From Corbicula japonica (taxonomy: Eukaryota > Mollusca > Bivalvia > Venerida > Cyrenidae), in the NCBI GenBank assembly GCA_038501625.1, contig JAZAYU010000217.1:481001-545000 (forward strand): a stretch of DNA of 64,000 nt. Direction: 5' to 3'. Position numbers and translations under genes: made by a program. A model generated the notes under the pieces. It was given only the letters and a program-made list of their open reading frames with translations. It was not told where the DNA came from and made no database searches. Shown here piece by piece: positions 34,062 through 45,386 of the stretch; the stretch's first letter is position 1, and each line of letters opens with the position of its first letter.

Positions 34062-34992
34062 CCTGTCTTAAACGGTCATATTCTTCAAGAACTCCATTTG
34101 GAGGCTGGACAACTGAAGCTGAAAATTTTAACAGATACAAACCAGATAATGTTTTTACTCTGCTTAATGCCACATAAGCCATACCTTTTTCAAACACAGA
34201 AATGCCAATGTCAACAGCTATTTTATCAAGGGACAACCCTTGTACTTTGTGAATGGTGCAAGCCCAGGCTAAGATTAATGGAAACTGCCGTCTTATTATC
34301 CTGCGACCACCATTAAGAAATGGAAAATCAATTTTTTCAATAGGAATGGAATGTCCATCATTTACTATTTGTAAAATTCTTCCCACATTTGGATCATCAA
34401 AAATCACATTGACAGCTGTGATGTTATTGTTTGTACATTGGAAAGAGTGAACAGTTCCAAGAGCTCCATTCACAAGTCCTATTTGTGTGTAAATGTTCCT
34501 TATTAACATAACTCTTGAACCAATACACAAAACCAGATTTCTTTCTAGACCACCAGCATCCTTATCATCTTCAGGAATTAAACAATCTGGAACAGCACTG
34601 CCTACATCATAGTCATCTACAGCAAAGTAATGTGTAGCTTGAAAACAATATTTGTAGGAATTTAACTTAGATTGACGATCTTCATTAAATGAAAGAACAG
34701 CTGAACGCAATGGGAAAACATGAAGAACATTAAGAATGTCTTCCGGATTGAAATCTAATCGTGGCAACAACAATTGTACATCTTCTTCATTTAGACAACC
34801 AACACGCGCTCTGTTCAGAAGTTGAGCATATGCATTATCTGAAGACTGCCTCATATTTTTCCTTAAAAACATTGGCACAAACAAATGCCAAAGTAATGTG
34901 TTTTGAAAAGCAAAACTGCCTTTAATTGGCCTGAGCTGAAAAAAATCCCCAACAATGATGACATTAAGATTCCCGAAGGGACTTTTGTTGTT
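34051..34992 (-). CDS. RepHel C-terminal part: PIF1-like helicase motifs III-VI
   Basis: The frame is open from 34992, beginning KNNKSPFGNLNVIIVGDFFQ, to the stop at 34051. IVGDFFQL is motif III of PIF1/RecD-like helicases. Later come GSRVMLIRN, a NGALGTV segment, TIHKVQGLSLD and GMAYVALSRV, the end motifs of the superfamily 1B fold. The ATG at 34884 is internal, not a start. The frame is one base out of step with the upstream Rep/helicase segment. Confidence 0.9.
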   Translation of the reverse strand, partial: NNKSPFGNLNVIIVGDFFQLRPIKGSFAFQNTLLWHLFVPMFLRKNMRQSSDNAYAQLLNRARVGCLNEEDVQLLLPRLDFNPEDILNVLHVFPLRSAVLSFNEDRQSKLNSYKYCFQATHYFAVDDYDVGSAVPDCLIPEDDKDAGGLERNLVLCIGSRVMLIRNIYTQIGLVNGALGTVHSFQCTNNNITAVNVIFDDPNVGRILQIVNDGHSIPIEKIDFPFLNGGRRIIRRQFPLILAWACTIHKVQGLSLDKIAVDIGISVFEKGMAYVALSRVKTLSGLYLLKFSASVVQPPNGVLEEYDRLRQDNQ

Positions 34993-34993
34993 T

Positions 34994-37312
34994 TTAATGT
35001 GTCAGCCTGCGACTAATGTATGTAAGCATTTTGTCACTTACCATACTTATCTCATCTATGACAATGGTATGGATACCCATAAAGTGACGTTGTAATTTTG
35101 ACAAGGTGAATGCAGACAGTTGTTCATAATTTAGATAGTCTGAAACTGGAATTTTAAGTAGAGAATGAATTGTGAAGCCATGAATGTTCCTAGCAGCAGT
35201 CCCCGTAGGAGCACAAACAACAACAGGTGATTGACCAACAACAGAGCTAGTATACAGCTGTAAGTATGCTATTAACATACAAGTAATGAATGACTTGCCG
35301 ACTCCTGCACCACCGGTTATAAATAAATGTATAGGTTCATCCAATTTCTGTTCAAAGTGTGTACTGACAAACTTTAACACTTTTGTTTGGCACACAGACA
35401 TCTTTTTAACATTCTCATTGAACTCATTCTCAGACATAATGCAACATTCCAATGAATGTAAATCTGAAACAACAGAGTTGTCACAAGAGGACACATGACT
35501 ATCCATCACAGAAGTCTGAAAAGACATATTATGACTATTACCTAGAAATTCATCAGGTACGGTATCAACACCAGATTGACTGGAAACATTTCCTGTTTGT
35601 AATTCATTTTCACACATTCGAAACCTCCTCACTGCATTTTCAATTTCTGTTGTAAGTGAAAAGTACAGATGATTAATGCCATTATCAAACATTACTTGTT
35701 TTGCGTTAAAAGCTTCTTTTGCATTTGCATGAGGATGTAATAACTGATCTTCAGATCTATGTGGTACTAATAGCAATAGCATTGAATAACTGTATTCTTC
35801 ACTTCCAAATGGAAATTTAGGGAATCGAATAACCCTGAACTTACCATTTCTCCTTAACCAAATATCATGTCTTGCACAATAAATTCTTTCATTTCTATTT
35901 TGCTGTGACTCACTAGGGGGACATTTAGTGTACCAAGAAGCAAACCGATAAAAACACCATGCCTCCAAAGACACAGGGCGGTCATGATAAAAATCAAGCA
36001 AATTCAAGCAAAAAATATCAGTACTGTCATCACCTAAAGCATCGATCTCCTTGGATGATTTCAAAATTTTAAATCGTTTATGTGGCTGCCTTGTATTTAA
36101 ATAAACAACAGCTCTTGTAGAATGTAATAAATGTAAATTCCCAAGTCTATATGCAGCTTCCTGACTACTCATTCTCCTGTGTTTCAGGACACATAAACCA
36201 ATTTTTAACAGTCGTGCATGCTTCGATATGTTTGGGTTTTGTTTAAACACTGCATGAATCAAGTCTCCAAGAGCGTTTTTTAAGTCATCTGGTTCTGATT
36301 TACACAAATATGCACAGACATAATAGGCAGCACCTTCTGCATTTTGAATGACTTGTATGTCCATATTTGCTCTCCAGTGACGCAGGACACATGCATTATA
36401 ATCATTGATGAAACTGCTGTGACAGTTTCTTTTTGTTACATAAAATCTACCTTTGTTTTTTGTAGAAAAATTTATATGAGAAATAAGCCTTGTCCTAGGA
36501 GATTGTTGCTTAGGGAAACCAAATCTACAATTAGACCATGACTTTTTGCTACAATATGTGGAATGGTGATGTGTTTGCAATCGTTTCACAAGTTCATGCA
36601 ATTCTGGATCTGAATCATAGTCTGGAATGTTAGAATGGATAGTGTTATCAATATAATGCAGAACATCAGACGCAGATTGTTCATTTACTATCTGCGGGAC
36701 ACCAGAAATCCATAAAAACATATGAATGTGTGGACTTCCTCTATTTTGAAACTCTACACGGGCAAAATAATCAGTGACATTTCCAAGAGGCTTTTCATTA
36801 TTCAGAATGACATGTTTCATTAGGGCCTTGAATCTTCTTTCAAAGTGAGTTGCAGTAATAAGTGGATCGCTTCTCATAGATGCAAAGAATGATCGACCAA
36901 ATGCTTGTTCAAAGGCAATATTTTCCAGACTCATTCCTAATTCTGGCCAATGCAAATCATCAGCTGATAAAGTCATAAATAAATTTGGAGGGCCTAGATA
37001 TCTGAAAGTTGCAAGAAGGTCATAAAGCATATTCCGAAAATATGCAACTGTGCCTTTTATATTTTTCATGAACATGTAAGAATTTTCTAAGAGGTCACAA
37101 TTCTGACCAATATTCCTTATGTTCCCAGCAGTAACCGGTTCATCTCTTCCATTGACACTTTTCCGAATTTTCATATGTATATTAACCTCATTTTTCAACA
37201 AAGCCAAGTCATATGATACTGCTGAATGAAGTAAGAATGTAATATCTTTCCTATATATAGCACTTGCATCATATAATCGTACACGAAAATACATGCTTGG
37301 TGTAATGCGCAA
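34994..37312 (-). CDS. RepHel central part: HUH Rep nuclease and helicase motifs I-II
   Basis: Counting from the internal Met at 37312: MTLSADDLHWPEL (113-125) and PHIHMF (194-199) are conserved in the Helitron Rep domain, the latter supplying the HUH metal-binding histidines. YVCAYLCK (331-338) supplies the two catalytic tyrosines Y331 and Y335. GGAGVGKS (667-674) is Walker A, APTGTAA (701-707) motif Ia, and DEIS (753-756) Walker B. A stop after SRRLTH is caused by the frameshift, since the next frame continues the helicase. The frame is open upstream of the Met. Confidence 0.95.
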   Translation of the reverse strand: MRITPSMYFRVRLYDASAIYRKDITFLLHSAVSYDLALLKNEVNIHMKIRKSVNGRDEPVTAGNIRNIGQNCDLLENSYMFMKNIKGTVAYFRNMLYDLLATFRYLGPPNLFMTLSADDLHWPELGMSLENIAFEQAFGRSFFASMRSDPLITATHFERRFKALMKHVILNNEKPLGNVTDYFARVEFQNRGSPHIHMFLWISGVPQIVNEQSASDVLHYIDNTIHSNIPDYDSDPELHELVKRLQTHHHSTYCSKKSWSNCRFGFPKQQSPRTRLISHINFSTKNKGRFYVTKRNCHSSFINDYNACVLRHWRANMDIQVIQNAEGAAYYVCAYLCKSEPDDLKNALGDLIHAVFKQNPNISKHARLLKIGLCVLKHRRMSSQEAAYRLGNLHLLHSTRAVVYLNTRQPHKRFKILKSSKEIDALGDDSTDIFCLNLLDFYHDRPVSLEAWCFYRFASWYTKCPPSESQQNRNERIYCARHDIWLRRNGKFRVIRFPKFPFGSEEYSYSMLLLLVPHRSEDQLLHPHANAKEAFNAKQVMFDNGINHLYFSLTTEIENAVRRFRMCENELQTGNVSSQSGVDTVPDEFLGNSHNMSFQTSVMDSHVSSCDNSVVSDLHSLECCIMSENEFNENVKKMSVCQTKVLKFVSTHFEQKLDEPIHLFITGGAGVGKSFITCMLIAYLQLYTSSVVGQSPVVVCAPTGTAARNIHGFTIHSLLKIPVSDYLNYEQLSAFTLSKLQRHFMGIHTIVIDEISMVSDKMLTYISRRLTH

Positions 37313-37692
37313 AGGACGAACATGCTTAAAACCAAATTTTCATAAAAAAATGTTTGGCCTAACCTGCCAACAACTTCATTGTTGATAGAACCATAAAAAT
37401 TGTCCATCAAGTACTGAATGTGGAAGTCGTGGTTTCTATGGCGAACCAAATTCGGTAACTGGTTGTGGCCTAAGTACCCGAAATAATTTGTTGACGATAC
37501 AATTTCTTGATACAGCTGCGTACCCTCAAAAAGCAGTCTATCAATGTGGGTTGAAAGCGTATCATTTCCATGTAAATTGTAGTGCGAAAAAGACAAAAGC
37601 GCTATTAATGCAGTAGCTGTACATTGCATGCCGTTGAATGGCATGAAATCCATACAACCTTGATGAAAGTTTCCTAAAAGCCCTCTTACCAT
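37195..37692 (-). CDS. RepHel N-terminal part: peptidase-like segment
   Basis: From Met 37692 the frame reads ...GCMDFMPFNGMQCTATAL, then a D-RLLFEGTQLYQE pattern and a YLGHNQLPN segment. A conserved Gly-x-Gln-Cys and the following helix resemble the papain-fold (OTU or tegument-type) peptidase domains known at the N-terminus of some animal RepHel proteins; I cannot decide between subfamilies. True coding probably ends near 37334, where the frame shifts; the hydrophobic tail after that is an out-of-frame artefact. An in-frame TAG lies about 22 codons upstream with no other Met, so this is the start unless an upstream exon exists. Confidence 0.65.
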   Translation of the reverse strand: MVRGLLGNFHQGCMDFMPFNGMQCTATALIALLSFSHYNLHGNDTLSTHIDRLLFEGTQLYQEIVSSTNYFGYLGHNQLPNLVRHRNHDFHIQYLMDNFYGSINNEVVGRLGQTFFYENLVLSMFVLCALHQACIFVYDYMMQVLYIGKILHSYFIQQYHMTWLC

Positions 37693-37764
37693 TTCACTTC
37701 TCTTTTGTTTTCCTTTGTTCGTGTTTCCTTTGTTTCCTACTTCTTTGTTCTCGAACCCACGCTA

Positions 37765-37787
37765 AGCCTCGTTTCCAAACCGAGGCT
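37765..37787. other. Short imperfect hairpin upstream of RepHel
   Basis: AGCCTCGTTT and AAACCGAGGCT pair with one bulged base and a two-base loop. It lies 73 bases 5' of the RepHel Met, within the presumed leader. Confidence 0.5.
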
Positions 37788-38199
37788 GGCGTCGGAAAAC
37801 GATTTTTTTTCTTTCTAACGATTTTTTTTCTCTCGTCACCAACGTTAATGTTCTCGTCAAATTCTGATGTTTAAATTAATAACTCAATTTAAAAATTGTA
37901 AAAGAAAAAAAATCTTGAAATATTTCCGTCACGTGACAGTCATTATCACGTGACCAAATGTTCTCTTCAAAAAATGCTTACAAACATTAACTGACCGATT
38001 ATACAGAAACTACTTCCTGCAATGTACAATTAAAAACAATAAATGACCAGTATCACAATTATACATTTATTCACACCTTAATTTTCGAACAAAACTTTCA
38101 CGAATTGTGTTCCAAAACTCACAACAGGTACGTCTACAGTGCAACAGTCAACATCCCTAACCGACTATACGGAAAGACCGTTTACCGTTGTTTTCAAGA

Positions 38200-38605
38200 A
38201 ATAGTCACGTGCTCAGGAGAACTTATTATTTTAAAATTTAAGAAAAATAAAAGAACTGCTACAAAGCGTTGTCAACCAGTTTCTATGATACAATTCGTTA
38301 ACCATTTGTTCATACTTTTTTTTGCTTTACAACTCTCATTTATATATATCTCGGAACAAAAATAAAAACATTTCTGAAATTATGCTATTATCCCGACAGA
38401 AAATAGTCACGTGCTCAGGAGAACTTATTATTTGAAATTTTTTTAAAAAATCACTGAAATCCTACAAAGCGATGTTACCCAGTTCCAATGGTGCACATCT
38501 TTAACAATTCGTGAATCCTTTTTTTTGAAAAACATCCCACATGAATATATATGTGAACAAAAATACAAACATTTCTGAGATTATGCTGGTCTCCTTCTAC
38601 ATCAA
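38200..38605. repeat. Two tandem units of about 202 bases
   Basis: AATAGTCACGTGCTCAGGAG starts at 38200 and 38402. Both units continue with CTACAAAGCG, CAAAAATA-AAACATTTCTGA and ATTATGCT. The CACGTG E-box-like palindrome occurs in each, and CACGTGAC also lies near 37930-37960. It may be the 5' non-coding region of the Helitron. Confidence 0.7.
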
Positions 38606-38625
38606 ATTCTCAAAGTAAGCACAAA

Positions 38626-38658
38626 TATTAGTCGGCCGCTTGTGGCGGCCGACTAATA
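38626..38658. other. Perfect 14-bp GC-rich hairpin
   Basis: TATTAGTCGGCCGC (38626-38639) pairs fully with 38645-38658 around a five-base loop. It stands out in AT-rich DNA and lies about 0.95 kb upstream of RepHel. It is a candidate terminal or subterminal hairpin of the Helitron. No CTRR end follows closely on either strand, so this remains inference. Confidence 0.6.
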
Positions 38659-38659
38659 A

Positions 38660-41600
38660 ATTACACCATCTACTTGATATCTAGTATCTCTGACTAAAAC
38701 AAATACAACACAACACATTTCAATTTTGTAGACTAAGCAAGTTGTAGACTTTTAGTCATTCCTTTAGACTGTTATTAGTATACACGGTTTTGGTAGAATA
38801 AATTAGTGTTTTTACATCATGAAAAATGTCATAATATATCCATTTAATCTTTAAACAAAGAATGCATAGGCATGTTCGCGCGAAACCTCAAATTGCATTT
38901 TCGTATTGACATAGTTTCGCGCAATGGTATTTTTGTTATGAGAAACGCTAGAAAATTGTGGAATTTTTTATTTTCACACTTTCCATAGCCCTTATTAAGC
39001 AAACATTTGCCCCCGCGCGAAACAAAATAATGCCACAGTATTTAAAGCGCATCATGAGTGTAATGAAATGACCTTTTTTTTTTCTTTTGGACAAAAATAC
39101 GAAAACTAATTATTCGTGCTGTGCAATGTACTAGAAAAAAACTGATGCCGAGGGTGTCCATTCGTTATTTAGCGGCGATGCAAACAGATGAACGGGAAAT
39201 AATGTCCAGGGAATTGTTATTATAACGTAGTTATTATGCAACATTACATTTCCCTCCAACTCTGAGAAGAGCGCAGATGTCGAATCATTAAGCAATTACC
39301 AAGACGGATTAACACAATTATAGCAAAGCAGCAGAAATATACTGAATTTCTCAAATACATAAAATCTTCAAAATAGGGAAGTAAGTTTTAACATGTTATA
39401 CATTTACACATTTTAGTTTCAAATTTTCGAACAATTGACCTTCTTCAGGATAAATATAGAATTGTTAGATGACCTTAGTTTACCACATATTATCGATAAC
39501 ATATCTACATCCATACACAAACAGCTACGCTACAAAATGCATCAATTAAAATGCCAGCATGAGAAATATGAAACGGACAACGATATGTGAGGTTATTTAA
39601 AAGGACATTCAATGATAACGATAGAAATCAGCATTAATTTGTATTGTGCTGTCATGATTTATTTACGCGACAAGGAAATTCAATGTCCAACACCATTTTA
39701 AATAATGTGTGCAATACCTCTCATATTGTTGTCGGTATCATATTATATGTGGGAAATTCAATGGTATGATTGTGTTCTCTTTGTTGTAGTGTTAGTTATA
39801 ATTTTATGGAAATATTAGATCTAGCTATTTCTCTCATGTTCTAAATTTGTATTAATGTGTGTAAAATGAAAATGTTTTTGTGCAAAGATTTATTATATTA
39901 CATGTTGGCATGACATAGATTAAATTTTGATAATTTTCCTTTTTAAAAGTGCAATGACGAATGTAGGAGGACATTTAACCTAATCGGTAAAAGGTTTTGA
40001 TTGACATTTTTTTCTTATGGCTAATTGTTGCTATATTTTGCTGTAACAGTTTTTCCTTGATTTGAACGAATGATTATTCATATGTTTTAGAATTTGTTTA
40101 CAAAAAAATGTAAACAAATAATAGAGGCTAATTTTATGAGAAAAAATATTCAATTATAACATATTATAATGAGGACCAAACTTAGTCACAACAACTTGCA
40201 AATCTTTCAAAATTATCAACTTGAATAAACTTAATAATTTGAAATAATGTGTACTGCAGAAGCTGAAACCGGCTGGCTAAGACATGTAGAAATTTTGGCC
40301 GTTTCCACCACTGTTAAGAGGCCATTATAAATAAACTTGTTTCAGATATATATAGTTATACGAAGCTCGCTCTCATAAATAATTCGTTTGACAAATAAAT
40401 AGTAATAGAAACTCCCTCTCATATATAATTCGTTTGATGTATAAATAGTAATTCGAAGCTCGTCCTCATACATAATTCATAGTAACTGTGTTTATTGTAA
40501 AAAGAAACGTCGTATTAAATTTTCGTCACTGTTTCAAAAACGAAGGTCGTATAGTGTTATAATTAATATTAGAAATGCAGAACTGGAGTGTATATGTAAT
40601 TATCATGATGGAAGTAATCTTATGATAATTGATTCTTATTTTATTCTTCATAGGTTCATATAGCATTTATCTTCAGTAAATCTTGTTATAGGATATCTTA
40701 CTCGCATGCCAAACTATAATAGTTTTTTATCTTCATAAATAGATTTTTACCTTGTTTGGAATACATGTGTCTTGCTTCTGACATTTAAACTGCGAGCACG
40801 TCACTGGTTTAGCTGTCCTTGTGTTTTGTACCTTTTTAGCATTTCAGTTGTTACTTATTTGGAAAAAAAAAAGTTTTATCTATTGTTTTTGTCATATTTT
40901 AAAGGTGATCTCGTGGACTCGACCGACTATTAAAATGCTGTTGAAAGAAAAAAAAAAGCGAAATAAAAAAAAATGTTGCGTTAATGAAAGAAGTAGCAGA
41001 AACATTTAAGTGTTAAAGGAATATTCATCCCATACTCTAATTACTTATGTACATCCCATCGGAACGCTCACGTACGTGGAGCATTGAAAAAACATTAATT
41101 TAATTCACAATAAATGAAATAAAATATCAGATAACAATGCATACATGTGAAGCACATTAAAATTTTAGGCGAACTGCACAGGACTAATTTTTCAAACGTT
41201 TAATGATATAAATACATCAAGATCGCCTGATCGAATGCATACAAATGATTTCATCGATATTTCTATATAACCGACCAAAATTAGTTTTAAATAACATTCT
41301 ATAATCAAATAAGATTAACAGGATCTTCAAACCTTGATATTCATAAGCACATCTTATATATACATTTACGATATTCATGTTTTACCTCATTTCTAAATTT
41401 GTGAAGCCCAGCGTAAGATACTGTGTGTCATCATCTTTCGGCAATCCGTTACACGTGCTGATGCTGACTGAAGATTCATTTATTAAAACAGTCAACAAGA
41501 TCAAAAATATATTTAAGTGTTTCAAAGACAATATACTATTTTTTCAAACCCTCTTTTGACATACTATGGATAGAAACAAAAGGAAAATGTTAAAGTAAAG

Positions 41601-42284
41601 TGTAAAGATAAAGCTATAATAGGTCTACTCTGTCATTATTTTGGCGGTCAAAATGGTACGCTTGTCCAGCTAATATTATTATATAATAATGTTCAACCAA
41701 TGAAACATCATGATTGATGACTTAAGTTAGGATGTTGCTAGCCGCGAAGTGGATCTTACATCCTTATGTATTTTTATACAATTTAATTTTTTTAGTTGAC
41801 TGATAAAAATAAAATAATAATTCATGCCGTTATGGACTCTAACCGCCGTCTTACATTTTCTCTTTAGGCGTGGTTAACCTTCATTTTTAAAAGGGAAGTA
41901 ACGTAATAATATGTTTTCTATCAAAACATTTCGAACTGACAGTAGGTAAAAATACAACAACAATCACTGTTGTATACCGTCTTTTCCATAAACAAAGGTT
42001 TACAATTAAAACTTTTAATAATGTTAACAAGTTCGTGAATGCGAACACGACCTTGAACTTGTAACTGTTTATTCTTTTTATACCCGTGCTACTGAAATAA
42101 AATACAAATACATTAAGCAGATAATTTATTTTAAATACGAGTACACAACAGTGTTTAATATGGAAATTACTACAAAATTTGAATATAATTCTAAAATGAA
42201 CTTCGACTTGCCTATTCCAGTTTTAGGACAAGGGTTGTACAGTACCAGCCACCAGATAACGCTCCTTTTTTACAGACGAAAGAG
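38660..42284. other. Intergenic, low-complexity and minor repeats
   Basis: About 39600-39980 resembles the R3 element (GACAAGGAAATTCAATGTCC, TTGTTGTCGGTATCATATTA). 40345-40495 holds about three units of 55-60 bases with AAGCTCG-CTCATA-ATAATTCG. Short ORFs at 40821, 41377 and 42151 show no domain, so I call no gene. Confidence 0.5.
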
Positions 42285-42425
42285 GAACTTTGAAAGTCTG
42301 GAGAAAACGACAAATATCAATATATTGCAAATTCGGTTTCAGTGAGCCTTTTCATATCGAACAGTAATGGTAATGTTATTGTTCACTCCGCCTTGCAGTG
42401 GGCTAAGCACCACTAAATATTTTAA
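42285..42425. repeat. R2 fragment
   Basis: GAGGAACTTTGAAAGTC and ATTGCAAATTCGGTTTCAG through CTAAGCACCACTAAATATT match R2 copies in the first gene's introns. 42430-43500 that follows holds nothing I can name. Confidence 0.55.
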
Positions 42426-43587
42426 CACATATAACTTTACTGTAAAACGGCATTCAAATGGCTTTATAATTTATAACAACACTGACTGAATGTACAGGGA
42501 GACTGTTTACGGCCGCCACACGTCACAAACAACGCTACTGTAGCAATTTTATAGAAAAGGAACGTCAATAAACACAGAAAAGGATGTTTTATGCTACATT
42601 TATGTGTATTTTGTAAGTACAGTTTTAAGTAAACACGAGTTGTGAGAAAACCTAACGAACACTTTAAAAGTAACAAAAAGACAGTAATGCTGAGGCGAAA
42701 CACGACAATGGCATATCATTGAATGTTGCTGTTTAAGCTACTTTTAATTAATATGCACGAAAATATTTATTAAGACAGCAGATAGAAAACCTTAAGCTAC
42801 TTTTTGTGATGCACAAAAATATTTATTGAAATAGCAAAAAAAAAAACTTTAAAAAAATATATATGAAATATTTGTTTGAAGTTCGGTCGAAAGGTTTCAC
42901 ATTTGATCACAGTTCAGAAATAAGACTAGTTCCTCATTATCACTCGGTGCGTTAAAATCGTTGTTTTTTTCAATCAATCAATATATTCAAACACAATTTT
43001 ATACAAGAAAAAAACTTTTCAAATATGAAAGAGTGGACATTTAACTTAACAAAATTTGTTTTAAAGAAAAAAAAAACAACACAACAAAACAAAAATAAAA
43101 CATCGTTTCATCAGATTGATCTGGATGTATAGTTTTGCAATTGTGGTGTGGGATGTTAACGTCCAACAATGTGCATGCAAGCATGTAAATACGTCTTTGA
43201 CTGATTTAACTGCATTTAGATATACTTAATGTTTATTCATGCATGATCATTTTGCAATTAGTCCGCTTGAGGAGACTCTGTTTTCTGCGTGTTACATTTT
43301 TCTTCTACTGACGTTAAACTAAAGAGGATGCCAATAAAATAATAAATGGGATTACTTGTAGTCTCCAAGCATATTCAGCGCTCGAAACATCTCAACAATT
43401 GCTATCAGGGGTAGAACCTAAACTAGATGTGTCCCTGCTATAGTTTCTTATTTATGTTAATTAAATCTAAACACAATTTGATGACTGATGTTTATTTTTG
43501 TTTTGCTTAATGGTATTCTCAGGCATCATTTACTATGGATGGATTGAGAATTATACCGATGAATAAAGTAATATCATGACACAAAGA

Positions 43588-44104
43588 CACTCACCAAAAG
43601 TTCCTATATTGTTACCTTTTGTCCGTTAACTTTCATTAGAAAGACATTGACTTCAGCAATAAGTGTTTTTGGAACACTTTGACAAGAGCGATCCTAAATT
43701 TTGTTTAACATACATTTCATGCAATTAAAGCTTAGGCAACCTAAACTTCCCGACATTGCCTCAAGTTGTTTCGTTTTATAGGACTCCTAGTTATAAGGAA
43801 AAACATAAAACCTTATTAATTAGATTTTTTTCAAATAAATCAGTTTTCAATAACGCAATTTTATAATTAACCCCATTCAAATTAAAGAATGTTCTAATTT
43901 TGACACTTCGTTGTAAGTAAATGGTTTCGGATCAAATTAAGCAAACAATCAATTGAATAAATCTTTAAAAAAATTAATAATTTGTTCCAAGACAAAACTG
44001 TTCTTCTTACAACCTCTTTTGATAAAAAGAGAAAAAGGGAATCAAGCATACATTATAGAGATACATGTATACAATTGATGACATATTAGAACTTTGGGTG
44101 AGCA
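43588..44104. mobile_element. MITE M1, second copy
   Basis: It is collinear with 27731-28287: CTTT-GTCCGTTA-AAAGACATTGA near the left end and ACAATTGATGAC-TATTAGAACTTT-GGTGAG at the right. It is more diverged and has no clear TA flanks. 44110-44990 holds a G13 run (44702-44714) and an R1 scrap near 44887-44945 but no gene. Confidence 0.75.
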
Positions 44105-44999
44105 CAGGGTATTAGCGTTTTATTCTTGGTGGGAAGACACCCTATAACTACCTTGTTAGATCTGTATTTTCATATCCGCCTATCATATTGCACCCTTGCG
44201 ATTTTCATAAATTTGGTACAAATTTACTTTGAGAAGAACGTCCGTCTTTTAACACTTGTCCTCATTAATAAAATATCAAATTTTAATTAATAATTTTTTT
44301 CTGACGGTAAATATGAGCTTGCAATTTTTCGCTCACAAACGATATTTAAATAGTTTAAAAAGTTGAAACTCGTTTGTCGCATGACAAGTAATTAATAACG
44401 TACCATATATTTACTTACATGTACAGCACTTATATATGTAACATCATTTAAAAGTATTTTGACATGTGCACCACACAACCAGAGCTAAAAGTTTAATTTT
44501 TACCAGTTTTCAAAATAAAAGCCAATACTTAAAATGATAATTTAGTTTGTTTTTTTTTTGGATAATTTTTAATTTCCTATTAATATGGAAATAGTTCAAA
44601 TTACATATTTAAAATAAATGATATACTAAGTTCTGCATACTCAAGAATAAACGATTTGGTTTAATCTCAAACATTTGAGTTTCTATTCCAGCATTACGTT
44701 CGGGGGGGGGGGGGATTCTAATCAGAATATCTATATAACACATTTAGAATATCTATATAACACATTTAAATAAATAAAACAAAACAAATCAAAAAGCAAC
44801 TTTTTGTTATAACCAAAATTGACCAGGACAGTTTTGTTTTCAGAATTAAAATATGAAGTGAAATATGTATATCAGTAATGGCCATTTCCAGATGCATAGC
44901 CTCCCCACACACCCAACAGAGAGAATGATAAAGCATGGTTTATAAAGTTACTACTTTGGGTTGATTCATTTTTGATTTTAAAATCAAACTCGTATATAT

Positions 45000-45180
45000 T
45001 CGTGATATCGGATCGAGGTCGAGTCTAAGCGGTGCATCAGCATACATGTACATTAACTTTGTCTTGGGTTAGCTCAATTGGTTACGTCGTCGGAATTGCA
45101 TGGCTAGGCGCTGGCGCCTTGACGGTGCGGGTTCGCTCCTAGTTATAGGCAATATTATTTACTATCACGGTCAGTCTTTT
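45000..45180 (+). mobile_element. tRNA-derived SINE-like copy
   Basis: A-box-like TTAGCTCAATTGG (45069-45081) and B-box-like GGTGCGGGTTCGCTCC (near 45124-45139) match the copy at 2741-2945. It lies about 200 bases upstream of the promoter of the LDLa/defensin-like gene. Confidence 0.65.
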
Positions 45181-45378
45181 AATAAAGTTTGCCATATTTT
45201 GCCGTGTAATAAAAGATTGTGAATATATATATTTTGTCCATAAAATTAATGTAAATTAGACATTTCGAAAAAGGTTTTGAAAATTTCCATTAAGGTCAAA
45301 AAGTCAACGCACGACTGATGTTTTGTAGACGTGACTGACCTTCAGGTATCAAATTCCTAAAAAAGGTATACCCTCGGG

Positions 45379-45386
45379 TATTTAAA
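45379..45386 (+). promoter_or_regulatory. TATA-like box of the LDLa/defensin-like gene
   Basis: TATTTAAA lies about 30 bases before a plausible transcription start near 45409. A short 5' UTR exon would then end at 45444 (ACCG|GTAAGT) and splice to 46070 (TTTTATAG|ATATC), 16 bases before the ATG. GAAAATTTCC at 45279-45288 is one base off a kappaB-like site, which is weak evidence for immune regulation. Confidence 0.45.

Larger units (their letters stand above)
29207..37692 (-). mobile_element. Helitron with RepHel and RPA genes (termini not fixed)
   Basis: Two minus-strand transcription units characteristic of rolling-circle Helitrons lie in the same direction: a Rep/helicase (37692-34051) and an RPA-like protein (32596-29207). 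RepHel plus RPA is known from several Helitron, Helitron2 and Helentron groups. Two frameshifts inactivate the helicase, so this copy is probably no longer autonomous. Exact ends were not found: the 5' end should lie beyond 37692, possibly near the hairpin at 38626-38658, and the 3' end below 29207. Confidence 0.9.
34051..37692 (-). pseudogene. Helitron Rep/PIF1 helicase (RepHel), two frameshifts
   Basis: Three overlapping reading frames on the minus strand make up one protein of roughly 1,200 residues. The order is: N-terminal papain-fold peptidase-like segment (37692 to about 37334), Rep nuclease and helicase motifs I-II (about 37333 to 34993), helicase motifs III-VI (about 34992 to 34051). 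One-base shifts occur near 37331-37345, next to short A/T runs, and near 34993. The HUH motif, the paired tyrosines and the Walker motifs all survive, so decay is recent or the shifts are assembly errors in homopolymers. It would nick and unwind DNA for rolling-circle transposition. Confidence 0.9.

Noticed and set aside
35286..36541. Plus-strand ORFs opposite RepHel
   Set aside because: They are shadows of the conserved helicase frame on the minus strand.
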